Source: Phellopilus nigrolimitatus (Eukaryota > Basidiomycota > Agaricomycetes > Hymenochaetales > Hymenochaetaceae). From it: a stretch of DNA of 64,000 bases. This document shows, piece after piece, positions 10,633 through 23,338 of this stretch. The translations under genes were made by a program, and so were the position numbers. The DNA is taken from assembly GCA_021029095.1 (NCBI GenBank), contig JAJOHG010000010.1, positions 868,001 through 932,000 on the forward strand, read 5' to 3'. Within the stretch, counting starts at the first letter, position 1, and the number at the start of each line of letters is the position of its first letter. The notes below the pieces were generated by a model, which worked only from the letters and a program-made list of their open reading frames with translations, did no database searches and had not been told where the DNA came from.

Positions 10633-13600
10633 ATGCCTCTGAGACAGAGAAAGACTTGGTTTGGTCGAAACGAACCGGAAGATGCGACTGACAGCGATGA
10701 CGCTGCGCCAACTCCTATTGAATCGGGCAATCCTGCAGCAGCTGGTGAAGTCGAAGTGAAAGCAGAGAAGAAGGCAAAGGAGAAGCTCAAGAATGTGCGT
10801 GTTCCTCTAGCGATATTGCTCTATACTGATCGCGAACTACAATGTTTTCAAGAAATCCTTGTTCTCTTCGCGCAGGATTCCTCTTTCCATTGGGCATATT
10901 CGTACGTCACAGGCATCCTAAATTTCCTCATAGCCGACTGAGCAGTTTTTGCAGTCGGTACGCTTATTAGCGCAGCCGTGCTCGCTCCCGCGACGGTTCC
11001 GCTCGAGCTCCCCGCGCAGCTCGCGCTGATGCTCGAGCAGTCGCAGACCGACCTCGGTGCCTTTGCGCGCAATATGGCGGCCGCGATGCCCACGCTCGAC
11101 ATTGACTGGGGCCGTTTCGACGGCGAGTGGGAGGCGCTCAAGGCGCGCATACCCGAGCCGTGGAAGCTCAACAACGACGGCCGCGAGTTCCAGGTCGGCG
11201 AGCGCGCGCGCGACCGCGGCCTCCATGCGCACCATCCCGTCGTGCTCGTCCCCGGCATCATCTCGACGGGCCTTGAGAGCTGGTCGACGTCGGACGAGTA
11301 CCGTGGTTGGTTCAGGGAGAAGGTTTGGGGAGGATTGCAGTGCGTGATTTTGACTATCTTTATCGGGCAAAGAATCTGACGCTTTTCTGCGCCAGTATGC
11401 TCTCTCAGGTGACTTTCAACCGAGACAAGTGGATGGCTGCCGTGCTTCTGGACGCTGAAACTGGACTTGATCCGCCTGGAGTGAAAGTACGTGCAGCGCA
11501 AGGTATGTACGTGTTCTGTAACCGAACTTCTTTCTGGCTGATTAATTTGTTTTGTAGGCATTGACGCTGCGTCGTCCTTTATCCAAGGCTACTGGATTTG
11601 GTCCAAGATCGTCGAGAATCTTGCCGTCGTTGGCTACGACACAAATAACCTTTTACTCGCAGCGTACGACTGGCGGCTGTCCTACTGGAACTTAGAAGAA
11701 CGAGACGGCTACTTTTCCCGACTAAAAGCAAGCATTGAAGAATTGAGGTGCGTGTCTATTCGATGCATTCACTGCGCTTGCTGGTTTTTACGTTGAGCTA
11801 GGAGACGAGAAGACAAGAAGGTCGTTCTGGCTGCGCACTCCATGGGAAGCTCGGTGAGTGCGGCCACATGTCTTACCGTCGAGATGAAAACCGAATAAAG
11901 CCTGTCTGGCACTAGGTCGTATTGGTACGAGTCTGCTTTTCAGTTTCACCTATAGCATGCCATTGATCACTGCAACATTAGTACTTGTGAGATTGCAGTC
12001 GTGACATCTTCATTGGTAATCGAAGTTTTAGAGACTTACGTTCGAAGTTTCAAGTGGGTGGAATCTCCGCGATTCGGTGGCGGAGGACCGACATGGGTAG
12101 AGGTTCGCAAACTTTCTTCCTTAAGCTTGTCTCACACGCGATTGACGATCAACCACAATCACAGGACCACATTGAGGCGTTCGTCTCCGTGGCGGGGACG
12201 CATCTGGTGAGCTGCATTCTCAAAAAAAATCCCATGGGTTAACATCCTTAATATTTACAGGGTGTAGTGAGTCGCAATTGCCCGAGATTATCGACGAAGT
12301 TTCTCAGCCACTGTCTAGCCAAAAGCGATGACAGCATTTCTGTCGGGTGAAATGAGGGACACAGTCGAGCTTAATCCGACTGGCGCATATGGTTCGTATC
12401 TCCTCGCTATTTACTCGTGGTCCCAGATCCAAATTACAGGAAAATCAGTCCTTGAGCGCTTTTTCTCCCGGAGGGAACGTGCCAGGCTCTTCCGCAGCTG
12501 GGCAGGTAGCGCAAGTATGTGGATCAAAGTCAGCGAAACCCTTTCTTTTCTTAAAAATTCCCTCTGCTTACTATTTGTTATCTTAACTGATTGTAGGGTG
12601 GGGACGCTGTCTGGGGAAACCACACCCACGCGCCCGATGATTCCGGCAACTGCACTCAATCGCACGGGAGCTTTCTCTCCTTCCGCCCGTCTGAGCTGTT
12701 GGGTACCCAATGCTAACGACCAACATAATGCTAATATTAGTCCTGGCCTCTGATACGAAGAACATGACGGCGGAGGAATCGGGGACGTGGATACTAGAGC
12801 ACACGCCAACGAGCTTTCAGGTACAGCTGCTATATTCTTCATTCTCGTGGCCAAGCTAAGTAGGAAATTGACATCTGTGAAGAGAATGATGGCGACGAAC
12901 TTTTCGTGTGGGATCGAGCGAGACGAAAAGAAATTAGAAATGAATGATGACAACCCAACTAAGTGGAGCAACCCATTAGAGTCAAGGTGACTATATTTTT
13001 TACTCTCTTCGCGAAATATTATTTTCAGCGATGGGTACTGACCTGCTTGAAGGTTACCTAACGCACCTTCAATGAAATTGCATTGTATCTATGGCCACGG
13101 AAAAGAGACAGAGGTGCGCAAACTACTCGCTACGACTGGCAAACCATCTGCTCAGCTCGTCATTTAACAGCGCTCATACTGGTATGCATTGGGTGGCATT
13201 TATCTTCTAATTTCGCTCAACTAAACTCTGTTTACGCAGGTATGCGCGCGGAGAATACGAGTACGACGAAACCTTCGCAGATTCTGAGAACGCGATGTGT
13301 GAGAACACATCGGACTGCACGAGTCCACGTGCTCCTCTTGATATGCCGCTCTCGAGGAAGAACTGGATAGATTATGAAGTAAACGACGAGCAATCGTATC
13401 CGAAGGCAAGCCCTGAAGTTCATGAATTGAGATTTGTTTAGCTTATGAAGGATGCAGGTGAAGAACGGTGTGAAGCTCGGAGAAGGCGACGGTACCGTCA
13501 GCCTTTTGAGTTTGGGCGCGATGTGTGTGGAAGGCTGGAAACACGAACGATGGAACCCAGGAGGAGTTAAGGTCGTTACGACAGAGGTGAGCTGAGTTAT

Positions 13601-13823
13601 GGTCATTCTTTTTGCATCAGGCTCACGGTAACTTCAAGCTCCCGCATCTCCCTTCATTGACTATCCCTCGAGGAGGAGCCAACACGAGCGACCATGTGGA
13701 TATCCTGGGGTCGACAGGGTTGAACGAGCTCATCGTCAAGGTCGCGACTGGAGCGGGAGAAGAGATCGAGATTCGATCGTGTCGAATATCCGCGAGTACG
13801 CGCAGCGTATACGATGGGATTGA
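10633..13823 (+). CDS. LRO1: Phospholipid:diacylglycerol acyltransferase (PDAT/Lro1)
   Basis: Transfers an acyl chain from a phospholipid to diacylglycerol, making triacylglycerol in the ER. The order of parts fits the family: cytosolic basic/acidic N-terminus; one membrane anchor (RFLFPLGIFVLGTLISAAV) assembled across an intron; HPVVLVPGIISTGLESWS lid region; RDKWMA; YDWRLSYWNLE; nucleophile motif AAHSMGSS; GDGTVSL with the acidic residue; and SDHVDILG with the catalytic histidine. About 15 introns separate these blocks, most with clean phase. One intron (AAG|GCAAGC...GATGCAG, about 13404-13458) uses a GC donor. The exon between SMGSS and KWVESP (about 11920-12110) could not be resolved uniquely. 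Near 13770 one base is missing: the expected C-terminus, SIVSNIREYAQRIRWD ending at TGA 13823, is one frame away from the upstream exon. Confidence 0.88.
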
Positions 13824-14603
13824 CCCCGATGCGCGCACTTGCGCAAGAAGGGCTGGATGGTGGACTTTTCTACGCATGCCTTGTGTTAGATACAAGATTA
13901 ATGGTGAGAGCCTTTTTTTCACAAGGAAGAAATGTCTAAACCTCTGTCTTAGGAAGGCACCGTACGGGAGAAGATACCACAGCTGTATTCGATCTTACTC
14001 TGCTTAGCATGTCCTACGCCATACCTTCAAATGGCTCTGGCCATTGAGGTGCCTGCAGCCACATAAAATAGGGTTCTGCACCGGAGTTAATTGGTTTGTA
14101 TTGCATACCTCAGTGAGATGAGTGTGCTTCGTGCCCAGCTTAATTTTGATGGACTGGCCGACGTGAGACGATAACAACGAAGTGGGTCATGCCATTTCAT
14201 GCAGTGACAATAAATGTCCTCCACACATATTGTCTTGTTACTATCTGTGCCTGCTTCCGGGCTTAAGCCAGAAATTCAGCTTCTAGTCTTCGGTATCCAA
14301 TATGCTTTTTCATCGCCTCGCCTCGTTACAGAAAAAGATAAGTAGTTTCCAGAACACAGTAAAACCGAGCCACAATATAAATGTATGCCGGTTTGGGTTT
14401 GTGCGGACCCGCGTCGATCGTCCTGCCCCTGATGGAAGGTATCGTCGACCATGCGTTCTTCGCCGTCGTGCACGATGTCGCAAAGCCTGCGGTCGACGGT
14501 CTCGTCTTCGGATGACGTCCCGATATATCCGCCTCCTATATCTACCACCCTCTCTTGTTCCGCTGTCAGCTAGGCACCCACCGTCACAGAACGACTGACC
14601 ACA
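13824..14603. other. Intergenic, with one exon-like open segment
   Basis: Mostly non-coding. At about 14386-14515 (plus) an open segment reads LGLCGPASIVLPLMEGIVDHAFFAVVHD... and stops at TGA. It looks coding by composition but has no Met, no supported upstream exon and no family I recognise. It could be a relic exon upstream of the deaminase gene. Confidence 0.35.
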
Positions 14604-15952
14604 ATGCGTACGTCCCTGCACTCGCCTCGTCGCTGTTGTCGCTGACGAGTCGGTAGGCCTCATCCTTCGCGACGACCCACTCTCTGTCGGCGAGTACACC
14701 GCCAACTACATCTGCAAGCGGTATGTGCATATGCGCTTCAGGCACGGTTTTTGGCTATACTGACCCCGCGACGCGATGTGCAGCATCAAGGAGTTCGCCC
14801 CGACAGCGCAGCGGCCCTTCGTGCTTGGGCTCCCCACAGGCTCGTCTCCGCTCCCGACGTACCGCGCGCTCATCCGTATGTTTAAAGAGAACAAGCTTTC
14901 GTGCGTATGCCGCCCATATACCCTGTAGTCGTTAATGACGATGTTTTTAAAATGATTGAATAGATTCAAGCATGTCATTACCTTTAACATGGACGAATAC
15001 GTCAATCTGCCGGTCAATCACCAGGAGTCATATCACTCCTTCATGTTCCGCGAGTTCTTCAGTCATAGTACGTTCAGCTGGCCAACCGATTCGTACCAGC
15101 GCGCATATATACACATACTCACTCACATGCATGCAGTCGATATCCCACCAGCCCAAGTTCACCTGCTTGACGGTACCGCGGCAGACCTACACGCCGAGTG
15201 TGCGGCGTACGAGGCGCTCATTCGATCGGTTGGAGGAATTGAGCTTTTCCTTGGCGGCATCGGCGAGGATGGGCACATTGCGTTCAACGAACCTGGTAGG
15301 TCCCCCTATCTGTCGGATTCAACGTCAAATCTGAACGTGTTAATTCGACGCGTCCAGGCAGCTCCCTCAAATCGCGTACGCGCATCAAGACGCTCGCGTA
15401 TGACACTATTCTGGCCAATGCAAGATTCTTCAATAATGATATCAATGCTGTGAGTTTCTTACTTTTCCCAATCATTATCTTGCCATGACGTCATACTTTT
15501 TCAAGGTACCGCGAATGGCTCTGACTGTCGGTGTCGGCACTGTGCTCGATGCGCGCGAGGTTGTTGTCGTCGTCACCGGCCAGCGTAAGGCGCTCGCGCT
15601 TAGTAAGGCCATCGAAGAAGGCGTCAACCACCTCGTGAGCTTCTTTCTTCGCGAAACCTCGCACTTTAATTTCTAACGCCGATAACTCTGCCGTACATCT
15701 AAGTGGACGCTCTCCGCACTGCAGCACCACCCCTGGGCGCTCATCGTCGCAGACAACGACGCGACGCTCGAGCTGCGCGTCAAGACCGTACGCTACTTCC
15801 GGAGCATCGAGCGCGTGCAGGACGAGGTCGAGGCGCACCACGCGGAGCTGCGCGCGAAGGGCGTCGCGACGGGCGGTCCCCTCGGCGTCGCAGGCGTCAT
15901 CGGCCACGGCACACATGCTGCGTTCGGTGCGCCAGACAGTGGAGAGATCTAG
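14604..15952 (+). CDS. NAG1: Glucosamine-6-phosphate deaminase
   Basis: Converts glucosamine-6-phosphate to fructose-6-phosphate and ammonia in N-acetylglucosamine catabolism. Eight exons join without error: 14604-14607, 14657-14720, 14784-14900, 14964-15067, 15137-15295, 15358-15449, 15506-15634, 15704-15952 (305 aa). Family motifs: [16 protein letters not shown] near the start; [16 protein letters not shown] (phosphate loop); [11 protein letters not shown] with the catalytic Asp; [17 protein letters not shown]; and [16 protein letters not shown]. The start is certain only if the first coding exon is just ATG C (4 nt), spliced to GCCTCATC to give MRLILRDD. Without it no Met precedes the conserved N-terminus. 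No other N-acetylglucosamine pathway gene is recognisable next to it. Confidence 0.93.
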
Positions 15953-16569
15953 GCACACAGAAGGGAGCATACACGGTCTCACAATTATTCTGTATGTATG
16001 TATAAATCGCGACTCCTCAGACATAAAATCGACGGCGTCTGTAAGTGCCATATGCAAGATTTTCTTATGAAAAGTCGGTACGTCCTGCTAAAGGATGCAA
16101 GTTGGTAAATAATGTTAATAGGCAAAAAAGCAAGCATATGCCAAATCGTGGTTACAGTTGCCAGGAAGACCGAGATTTCATTTACTGGACCCTCAAATTG
16201 TGATTGTGGGCTCGAACCCACCTCAGGCCAAGCAACTTTCCCTCTTTTTTTCTGCCGCTACAAGTAACATGACTGTTCCCACTCCCAGCTTAGCACGACC
16301 TCTTCGCATGTCCGCCGCACCAGTTCTGCGAGCCATAGTTAGGTTCACGTACTCGCCGCACCAGTCGTCTTCAATCTGCTCGTCCTCGTGCGGGTCAATG
16401 CATACAAGTCATTGAGCTTCCAACAAGTTTAACTCAAGCATTCGGATTCGGAATGTGTGGCTCTCTGATCACGTGATTCAAAGACGCGAGAACCTCCCAC
16501 GATCTGAACGCGCCCCAAACTGTCGAACATCTGTTCGATCGCTACGCGACTACATGGGATGGTGTAGTT
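15953..16569. other. Intergenic between deaminase and BRCT gene
   Basis: On the minus strand about 16415-16230 stays open (DEDEQIEDDWCGEYVNLT...) but has no recognised similarity or supported neighbours. A tRNA B-box-like string (GGGTTCGAGCCC on minus, about 16207) lacks a matching acceptor stem. A CACGTG core sits at 16471. No gene is called. Confidence 0.4.
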
Positions 16570-19500
16570 ATGAGCTCTTCCTCTTCGTCCTCCTCTTCAC
16601 GCGCGCAGAACGGAAACCCATTCCAGCAACCTCAGCAGAAAACACAGAATCACAAGCGCACGCGTTCACAGCTTCAGCTACCTGTTTTCAACGTCGAGTT
16701 CACCCGCTCTCCACTCAAAGACGCACGCGACGCGATACGACGCCTCAACGCCAAGGCTGGCGCGCGCAGCACGCATCCCCTCGTACAAGAACTGGAAAAG
16801 GAAAAGGAAGAGAGGGAAGGGGCAGAAGAAGGCGTGACGGGAGCAGTGGACAGCGGCAGTAGTTGTCTGAACGAAGGCCGAGTTGACGCGGGGATGGACC
16901 CGCCCGATCCTAATCACGATCAAGGAGTAGACGCAGAGAGCTCGTTTTGCATGGACTCTCAGCCGAGTGTCGAGGACGAAATCTTGCTCTCACCGCGGAA
17001 GGTTCGCGATACACAGCATCTCGTGGACACTCAGCCGGATCCGAAACGCACGACCAAACGCACGCGTTCGACGTCGACCGACAGCGTGCCACATGCTCAT
17101 GTAGATTCCGATGTCTTTGCCTCAAGTCCTCGCGTCGCTTCTGTGTCAAGTGCACCCAAGCGTCCGAAACTTCAGAGCGGCGCGGGCGCGGGCCCGCTCG
17201 ACGCGTTCTTCTCGCGACAGCCTTCTTTGAAAGCGAAGCCGACCAAGCCTGATCCGCTAACGCCAGTTATGCACTCAACTCCGAGCATGCAACGACGCGT
17301 CGTCAGCGGAGCCGCGTCACCCTCGTTGGTGCCCGTCGTGCCTGCGACGCCGACGATTAAGCAGCTCAAGGCAATGCCACACCTTGATTTACGCACTCTG
17401 CCACCAACGCCATCGCCCCGCAAACCTGTTCTCAATGTGGGCCTCGGACTGAGCTCGCCATCCAAATCCGCGTCGAGACTGCGTGCAATCAGTGAAGGTG
17501 AAAGGTCCGCGGCTTCGATACGGTTCCACTTCCAGCGTGACGGCAGCGAGGACAGGTTACTCGTACGTTCGTTTGTTTTCTTGGAAGCCCTACTTCGGAT
17601 TTTCACATCGTTTCACAACTGCAGGAGGTAAATGAAGAAAATGTGGACTCTCAGAATCAGAACCGCCCTTTGAGCTCGTCAACGTCGTTCGCCTGCCCTT
17701 CATCGCCTTCGCGCGTCAATCTCGCTGACGTCGACACAGCTAAATCTATGGGTTTGAAGTCAGAATCTTACTCCAACCCTCAGAGACAGGATGCGACTCT
17801 TGCACGTCAATCTGTTGCGACTACCCTTGGCCTAAATCAAGATTCAACCGCCGGGCAGGGACACACCACCGTTAGCAGTAGCTTTGCAAAACTCACATCC
17901 CTCCCAGTGCCGGCGACACCTCGAGCACAAATCACGCCTACAAAGAAATTCGAACTACCCAGCAAAAGCGGGCCCCTCTTCTCGATGTCTCCGCTACCGT
18001 CTCGCCTTACTGGGTTTGTAGCACGAAGTGACAAAGATGACATTGTTGAAGACTCTGATGAAGGCAAAGCGGGGTCGAGTGATGTACCGCAAAAGGACGG
18101 CTCATCAACTCTGCCACCTCTCGCAGCAGCATTTCCTGAGCTTACGAACGCAGCCACGAATACTCAGATGTCGCTAGCAAGCCAAGATTGTCAGTTCCCC
18201 GAGCTTCCAAAGACAGTTTCAAGTACAAAGATAGTGGTAGGTCAGGACAACCAAGACCAGGATCAGCCAGGTCATGTCCAGAAATCTCAGACCGAAAACC
18301 CTTCGACTCTCTCTGTGAAATCATCTGGATTGTCACTACCTGCGCTTCCTTCATCATTGTCTCCGTCTTCGGGTTCACATGCGCCTGTTGCCCGTACATC
18401 CGAAGTCGGCGGGACACGCGTCGGTGTTGGGATCGCGTCTAAACTGAAAGCGAACGCTAAAGGGAGGCCGACGAACGCAAAAACGAAGCGACGCCCGCTA
18501 CCACTCCCGTCATCCGCGTCGACACCGCGCATGCGGCTCACCCGCGCGGCGGTACTCCGTCAGAAGCAGGCGCAGCAGCGCGCGTTGGCTGGAGGGTCGC
18601 CTGTCAGGGCTAAATCCAAGTCCGGCACTGCGCCATTTTCGTTTTCATCTCCGCATGCTGCACCAAAGACAGGGGCAGATGTAACTATTCCGATGGTGGG
18701 GAAGGGTGATGAGCAAGAGAAGGGAAACCGAATGCTGAAAACGACAACATCGGCACGCGCCTCCGCCTGTGCTCCTGACTCTCCTACGCGCTCTGGGAAG
18801 ACGAAGAAAGTCGCTGCAGGTCCACAGAGGCAGAAGCTACCCCCGCACTCTCCGCGCAAGACATTCGTGCTTACCGTCCCCTCCTCGCTGTCGTCACTCA
18901 AGCAAGGCGCTTCCTCATCCTCTTCGGCCTCATCGGCTAGGCCATCGCCTGCGTCTTCATCCACACTAGCCCCGCGCCCTCTGTATCCCCCGCCGGTGTC
19001 AGACTCGGCCTCGAAGGCGCGCTCTCAGCACGCGCTCAGCACCCTGAGTCAAGCGCTTCAAAAGCTTACGATGCCGCCCCCGGCGAAGCCTGCGAGCACG
19101 GCAGGGAACGTTGGTGCACGCCCGTCGACGAGCTTGGGCTTTACTCGCGAGATGAGTGCGCCAGTCATGAGCCGGCAGGAGAGCGTGCGACCGTTGAGTC
19201 GACAAGAAAGCGCTCCGCGACCGCTGAGCCGTGCGGGCTCGGTCGACTTAGGGAAGCGAACGAAGTCATTCTTGCCCCGACCTCCGCCTCTATTCAGTGC
19301 CAGTGGTATTAACAGTGACAGCAACACGGACAAACAAAAGCAGGGGACTAAATTCCCGTCGATGCAGTTCACATTCGGGGGAAATGGTGTCGGAGGAGGC
19401 GGGGCAGGCTCAATTCGACCGCCATTCCGCTTCGGAGGCGCGACTGGTAGGAGCACAGGAGGTGGAATCTTCGGAAAGCCGATTCCGCGGATACGGGCGA

Positions 19501-20917
19501 GTCAAAAAACGAGCCTGGAAACGGTTGAGGGCAGTCCAGTCAAGGGTGCAGCTTCAACTGTGGGCAGGAGAAGAGACGGAAATGAGAGCGGAGAGGAAGG
19601 TATCTCTATTGCACCACTTAATCTTCAGTCTACACCTGTTAATGCAACCACGATTAACAAAGGGGGCGACATGAGCATTTCGACGGATGGTGGGAAAACG
19701 GAGGAAAGTGGAGGTACTCCCGACAATATGCAGACGAACGGGAAGGAATTGAAGAAAATCAGCAAATTAAATGCATCGCGCCGGGCATCGTTGGCGTTCT
19801 CTGCGCTCACTCAATCTCTAAATACGCCCGACTCGGGCGAAGACAGGAACGAAAATGGCCCGCTAGGTGCTGGGCGCTCGCCTGCAGAACCACCATCCGC
19901 AGGAAAACAACGCGCAGCGAGCGCGACATTCTCGTCTTCGCGGCCGGTCCGCGCGGCTTCAATGCGCTCTTTTGGTGTGGTAAACACGGCGGCTGGACTC
20001 TCACGTTCACAAAGTGAGACTATGGCCTCTGCGGGACCGTCGGCGGCTCCTGCTGCCTTCAATGTGTCGGACAGCGAGGGGGACAGTCGGAGTGGCAAGA
20101 AGGGTGCGACAGGGCGCTCAAAGATGCCTGGGTCTTTGGACATCTTGGACCAGTGCACCATTTTTGTGGATGTGCGGACGGAGGAGGGTGAGGACGCGGG
20201 TGCACTTTTTGTCGATATGCTCCGTGGACTGGGTGCCAAGGTCAGTCGTCCAACTTATTTCGGGAGCTGTCTTTTTGCTTATAATAGCTCCTTTTGCATT
20301 AGGTGTTGACGCGTATTGGGCAGTCGTGCACACACATCGTCTACAAAAATGGATTAGCGAGTACATTGACGCGATACAGGTGTGCTGTTCTATCATCTCA
20401 GTTGTAAATGCATGCTCACCCTGCGTGTCAGGTTGTTTGACGAGCCGCGTCCAAGCGTCGTCGGCATCGGCTGGGTAGTCGAGTGCGTCGAGAAACGTGA
20501 ACGAGTAGATGAGACCCGTCATCAGGTCAATCTTGACGGCGTCAACGTTGCCGGAACACTGAAGGTGTGTTTGTGTTCCGGTTATCTGCAGCTGATACCG
20601 GCTCTGATGTCTCTTCTCAGCGTCGGAAGTCCATTTTGCCAAAACAGATGTCCATGAACGGGCCGATGGACGCGTTTATCAATGGTGCCATTCCTACGGG
20701 TTCTGAGAAGACGGTCGTGAACGGTGACCGTAAGTTCTACTTTTTTTCTACGTGCCTATTTCCAAAGATCTCATGTTATTGTCCTTGAACAGCTATGAGC
20801 GAGGATGGTGAATCGAGTCGTGATAACATAAACGGGAGCAACCTCAAGTCTAATCTTGCGCCATTGGAGAAGGCCAGGAGGCGTAGCACGATGTTTCCTC
20901 GTCCTCTAAATGGATGA
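16570..20917 (+). CDS. Large disordered protein with C-terminal BRCT domain (microcephalin-like)
   Basis: Six exons join cleanly: 16570-17562, 17625-20240, 20303-20379, 20432-20564, 20621-20729, 20793-20917, giving 1350 aa. The first ~1185 residues are Ser/Pro/Thr-rich and low-complexity, with many SP/TP and RxxS sites and basic clusters (KRPK, KRTRS), suggesting a phosphorylated nuclear protein. Residues ~1190-1275 form one BRCT domain: LDQCTIFVDVRTEEGED, LRGLGAKVLTRIGQSCTHIVYKNG, then SVVGIGWVVECVEKRERVDE with the conserved Trp. The THIVYKNG/GWVVEC pattern is closest to the first BRCT of microcephalin/Mcph1-like DNA-damage factors. The tail is basic and ends KARRRSTMFPRPLNG. A role in DNA-damage response or chromosome condensation is inferred from the BRCT domain only. 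Confidence 0.85.
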
Positions 20918-21269
20918 AATTTCACGACGAACCACATTATGAAAATAACGACCACAGTTATCTATCTCAATCTTCCGATCACTGTTACTTCTAATCGCGT
21001 CACTTGGATTTTCTCCGCCATTAATTTCTCTTCCTGGATTTTCTTGCGGATCATATATACCATGGCCGCGTCTCGACCGTCCGTCATTCATGAAAGCGTA
21101 CTTTTAAGCATTGTAACAATTCTTGCGTGCACTTTTTATTTTGTACTTCAGTCTTTGTTTCCACCGTGTCCTCTTAGAGTTGCATACAGTATAAGAACAA
21201 AATACAAAACTGTATCCTACTTTGCTTTCGATGTAATAGTTTGAGCCAGTTTAAAGTCCTCAGGAACCT
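20918..21269. other. Convergent 3' intergenic region
   Basis: Lies between the stop codons of the BRCT gene (plus) and the TauD gene (minus). A short hydrophobic open frame (20939-21244) is AT-rich, lacks similarity and is probably UTR. Nothing else is visible. Confidence 0.5.
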
Positions 21270-22859
21270 TCATGCTTTAGCAGCCGCAGCGGCCAGAGCC
21301 TCACGTCTCGATGTTGACTGAACAAATAACAAGCGTCAGTTGCGAAGGGAATCGCGCAAAAAAAGGTTTAAGAAACGTACGGCCGGATCAAAGTAAGGAC
21401 GCTCCCCGAGAGACGTGGTTCTGTGACCTTCTCTGACGCCCACCAAGTCCGGGCTGGTTTTAGAAGATGTCATTATGGAGAATAAACCGTGGTTGCAAGA
21501 TAATAAGATAATATAATATAAATAAAACTGACGTAGCGGTGTGATAAACGGATCGACTGGCACAGTGGCAAAGAACCATACGTTAGCTCAATAATCCAAT
21601 AGTCAATACTCTGATTAAAAAGTGTGTACTGACTTGTCCCATATTGCGACATCATTCGCATTCCACTTGAAGCGCACTTGTAAGTCGTGATTACTATGAA
21701 ATTACCAACTTTCAGAATACGCAATCGAAAAGCGCCAGAATTCATCTGCGTACTGCGTGATCAGATACTCAATATACTCCTTGATCCACTTCGCTTCATA
21801 TGTAGTGATTCCATCGACTTCATTGCAATGGAGGCCAACAGAGTAGATGCTCCTCCAGCCCGTGACTGGGTTCGTCCGAACCACCGGGTGAGAGACAGAA
21901 AACTCGTCTCCGACGTTCTCTGGCGCACCCCGCGGAGAAGCTATCGGAAACCCACCATCATCCGCTGAGCGCTTGAAGACGGGCTGCGCGTGTGTTGCCG
22001 TCAAGGTGGAGAAGTATTCGCGCATAGATGGAGAAATGCGGTCGTAGACCTCGTAGCCTGAGGCCCAAAGCTGTAAGGATACATTGCACGTCCTAAATGA
22101 ATAATTGAAACATATGATGACGCATAAGATATACAAACAGTGTCACCACCACTTGGAGGAGTAGTCGTCAACTTGAGGCAAGCATAGTCGGACGGTACGT
22201 TCTCGAAAGTCAGACTGTTCGGATAATAAGAAAACAATTTGGACTTCTGCAGAGGCACTTACTCCGAGTGCCAGCCAGCAGAAGCCGGAGCAGCAGAAAG
22301 CCGATGCGCCATACTCTTGTATAACTTTCCTTGACTTTTAGAGGAAATGACATAAACTGACGTCGTGGATATTCTGTAAGTACTCGCGGGGTGTGAACGA
22401 GCATAAGAGAGAAATACCGTGAGGATCCGTGTCGCCCTGCTCATTTATCGGTGTATTTTCAGGCGAATGGATAAGAGGATGAACGTGAAGCTTTGAGCTT
22501 TCCGGCTTTCCAGAGAGTTCTCCAAGCCTTTGTACAAATTCTTTCTGGTGCTCAATACCAATATCCTGGTTGCGGAAAAAGACAACGCCGCGCTGGCTGA
22601 CTGGAGCACCATCAACGTATTGTCACAATGGAAAGCTATGTGCTTGCTCACTCGTGATAGCCAAATCTTTGAGGAAAGCATCTGCGTCCTCGGATTTCAT
22701 CAAGTCCGTGAGTTGAACATCAGGAAACTCGCGCCCGATGACTGGAGTGACATCGGCAGATTTGAACTGGTCCAAACTGCCACTATAGACAAGGGGCTCG
22801 CGGACAAAAGCTTTCGAGTTTCCGTTCGTATGTAGGCTGCCATTCACCTGCGGGGACAT
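21270..22859 (-). CDS. TauD/TfdA-family Fe(II)/2-oxoglutarate dioxygenase
   Basis: The family hydroxylates small substrates such as taurine or other sulfonates, using Fe(II) and 2-oxoglutarate. Exons read from 22859: MSPQVNGSLHTNGN...FKSADVTPVIGREFPDV, ISQRGVVFFRNQDI, a His-containing block (SSKLHVHPLIHSPEN), SAGWHSDLTFE (HxD iron ligands), PSDYACLKLTTTPPSGGDT LWASGYEVYD, HPVVRTNPVTGW, NANDVAIWDNRSVYHTAT (distal His), REGHRTTSLGERPYFDP (2OG-binding Arg), ending STSRREALAAAAAKA. Stop at 21270. About eight introns, nearly all in phase. The join near 22375, after GDTDPH and before ISTTSVYVISS, is out of register by one base, so a frame break or an unusual splice exists there. It is transcribed divergently from the MFS transporter at 23339. 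Confidence 0.85.
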
Positions 22860-23338
22860 ACTGGAGAATCAATGCACGTAGAAAGTTGAAAGTTAGAGGC
22901 TTTGAGACGAAAGCACTTATAAAAGCACACGGAGCTCCGTCACCTGGAGAAGTGTTTTGCATGAACATAACACCCTCGCATCACCTGATGGGTAAATGCA
23001 GGATTTATCGCGCCGTTCTACGATCGCCCGGCCAGTAATAGGTCTGGAGAGTACGGCATCTTTTTTCGGCGAGACAAACAAAGTTCGGAAACCAGGAATG
23101 AACTATAGTGCTTGTGACACGTGAGCGCCATCGAGCATATGCAGGCATTCTGTGGATACTATCCTGTGGCCGACTTTGAGTTGAATAAATAGACGTCCAA
23201 TCAAAGGTTTCCAGAGTTGGTGCATGTGAGTTGTAGATGATTGAAATAGAATGAGTACACGGGGGATGCGATAACAGGTGCCGCATAAGATGGCTACGAG
23301 TGTCGGGCGTTAATTTTCATATTTCCCTGTTCTTTCCG
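22860..23338. promoter_or_regulatory. Shared divergent promoter region, dioxygenase / MFS transporter
   Basis: The 479 bp between the start codons of the minus-strand dioxygenase and the plus-strand transporter contains no supported exon. Such an arrangement allows common control by one factor. I see no unambiguous operator motif. Confidence 0.45.

Noticed and set aside
10848..11561. 237-aa minus-strand frame
   Set aside because: Antisense shadow of LRO1 exons, which carry clear family motifs on plus.
16190..16225. tRNA-like B-box on the minus strand (GGGTTCGAGCCCAC)
   Set aside because: No complementary acceptor stem, A-box or anticodon arm at the right spacing; the T-arm does not pair with a 7-nt loop.
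20939..21244. 101-aa hydrophobic frame after the BRCT gene
   Set aside because: AT-rich, convergent 3' intergenic position, no similarity; probably UTR.
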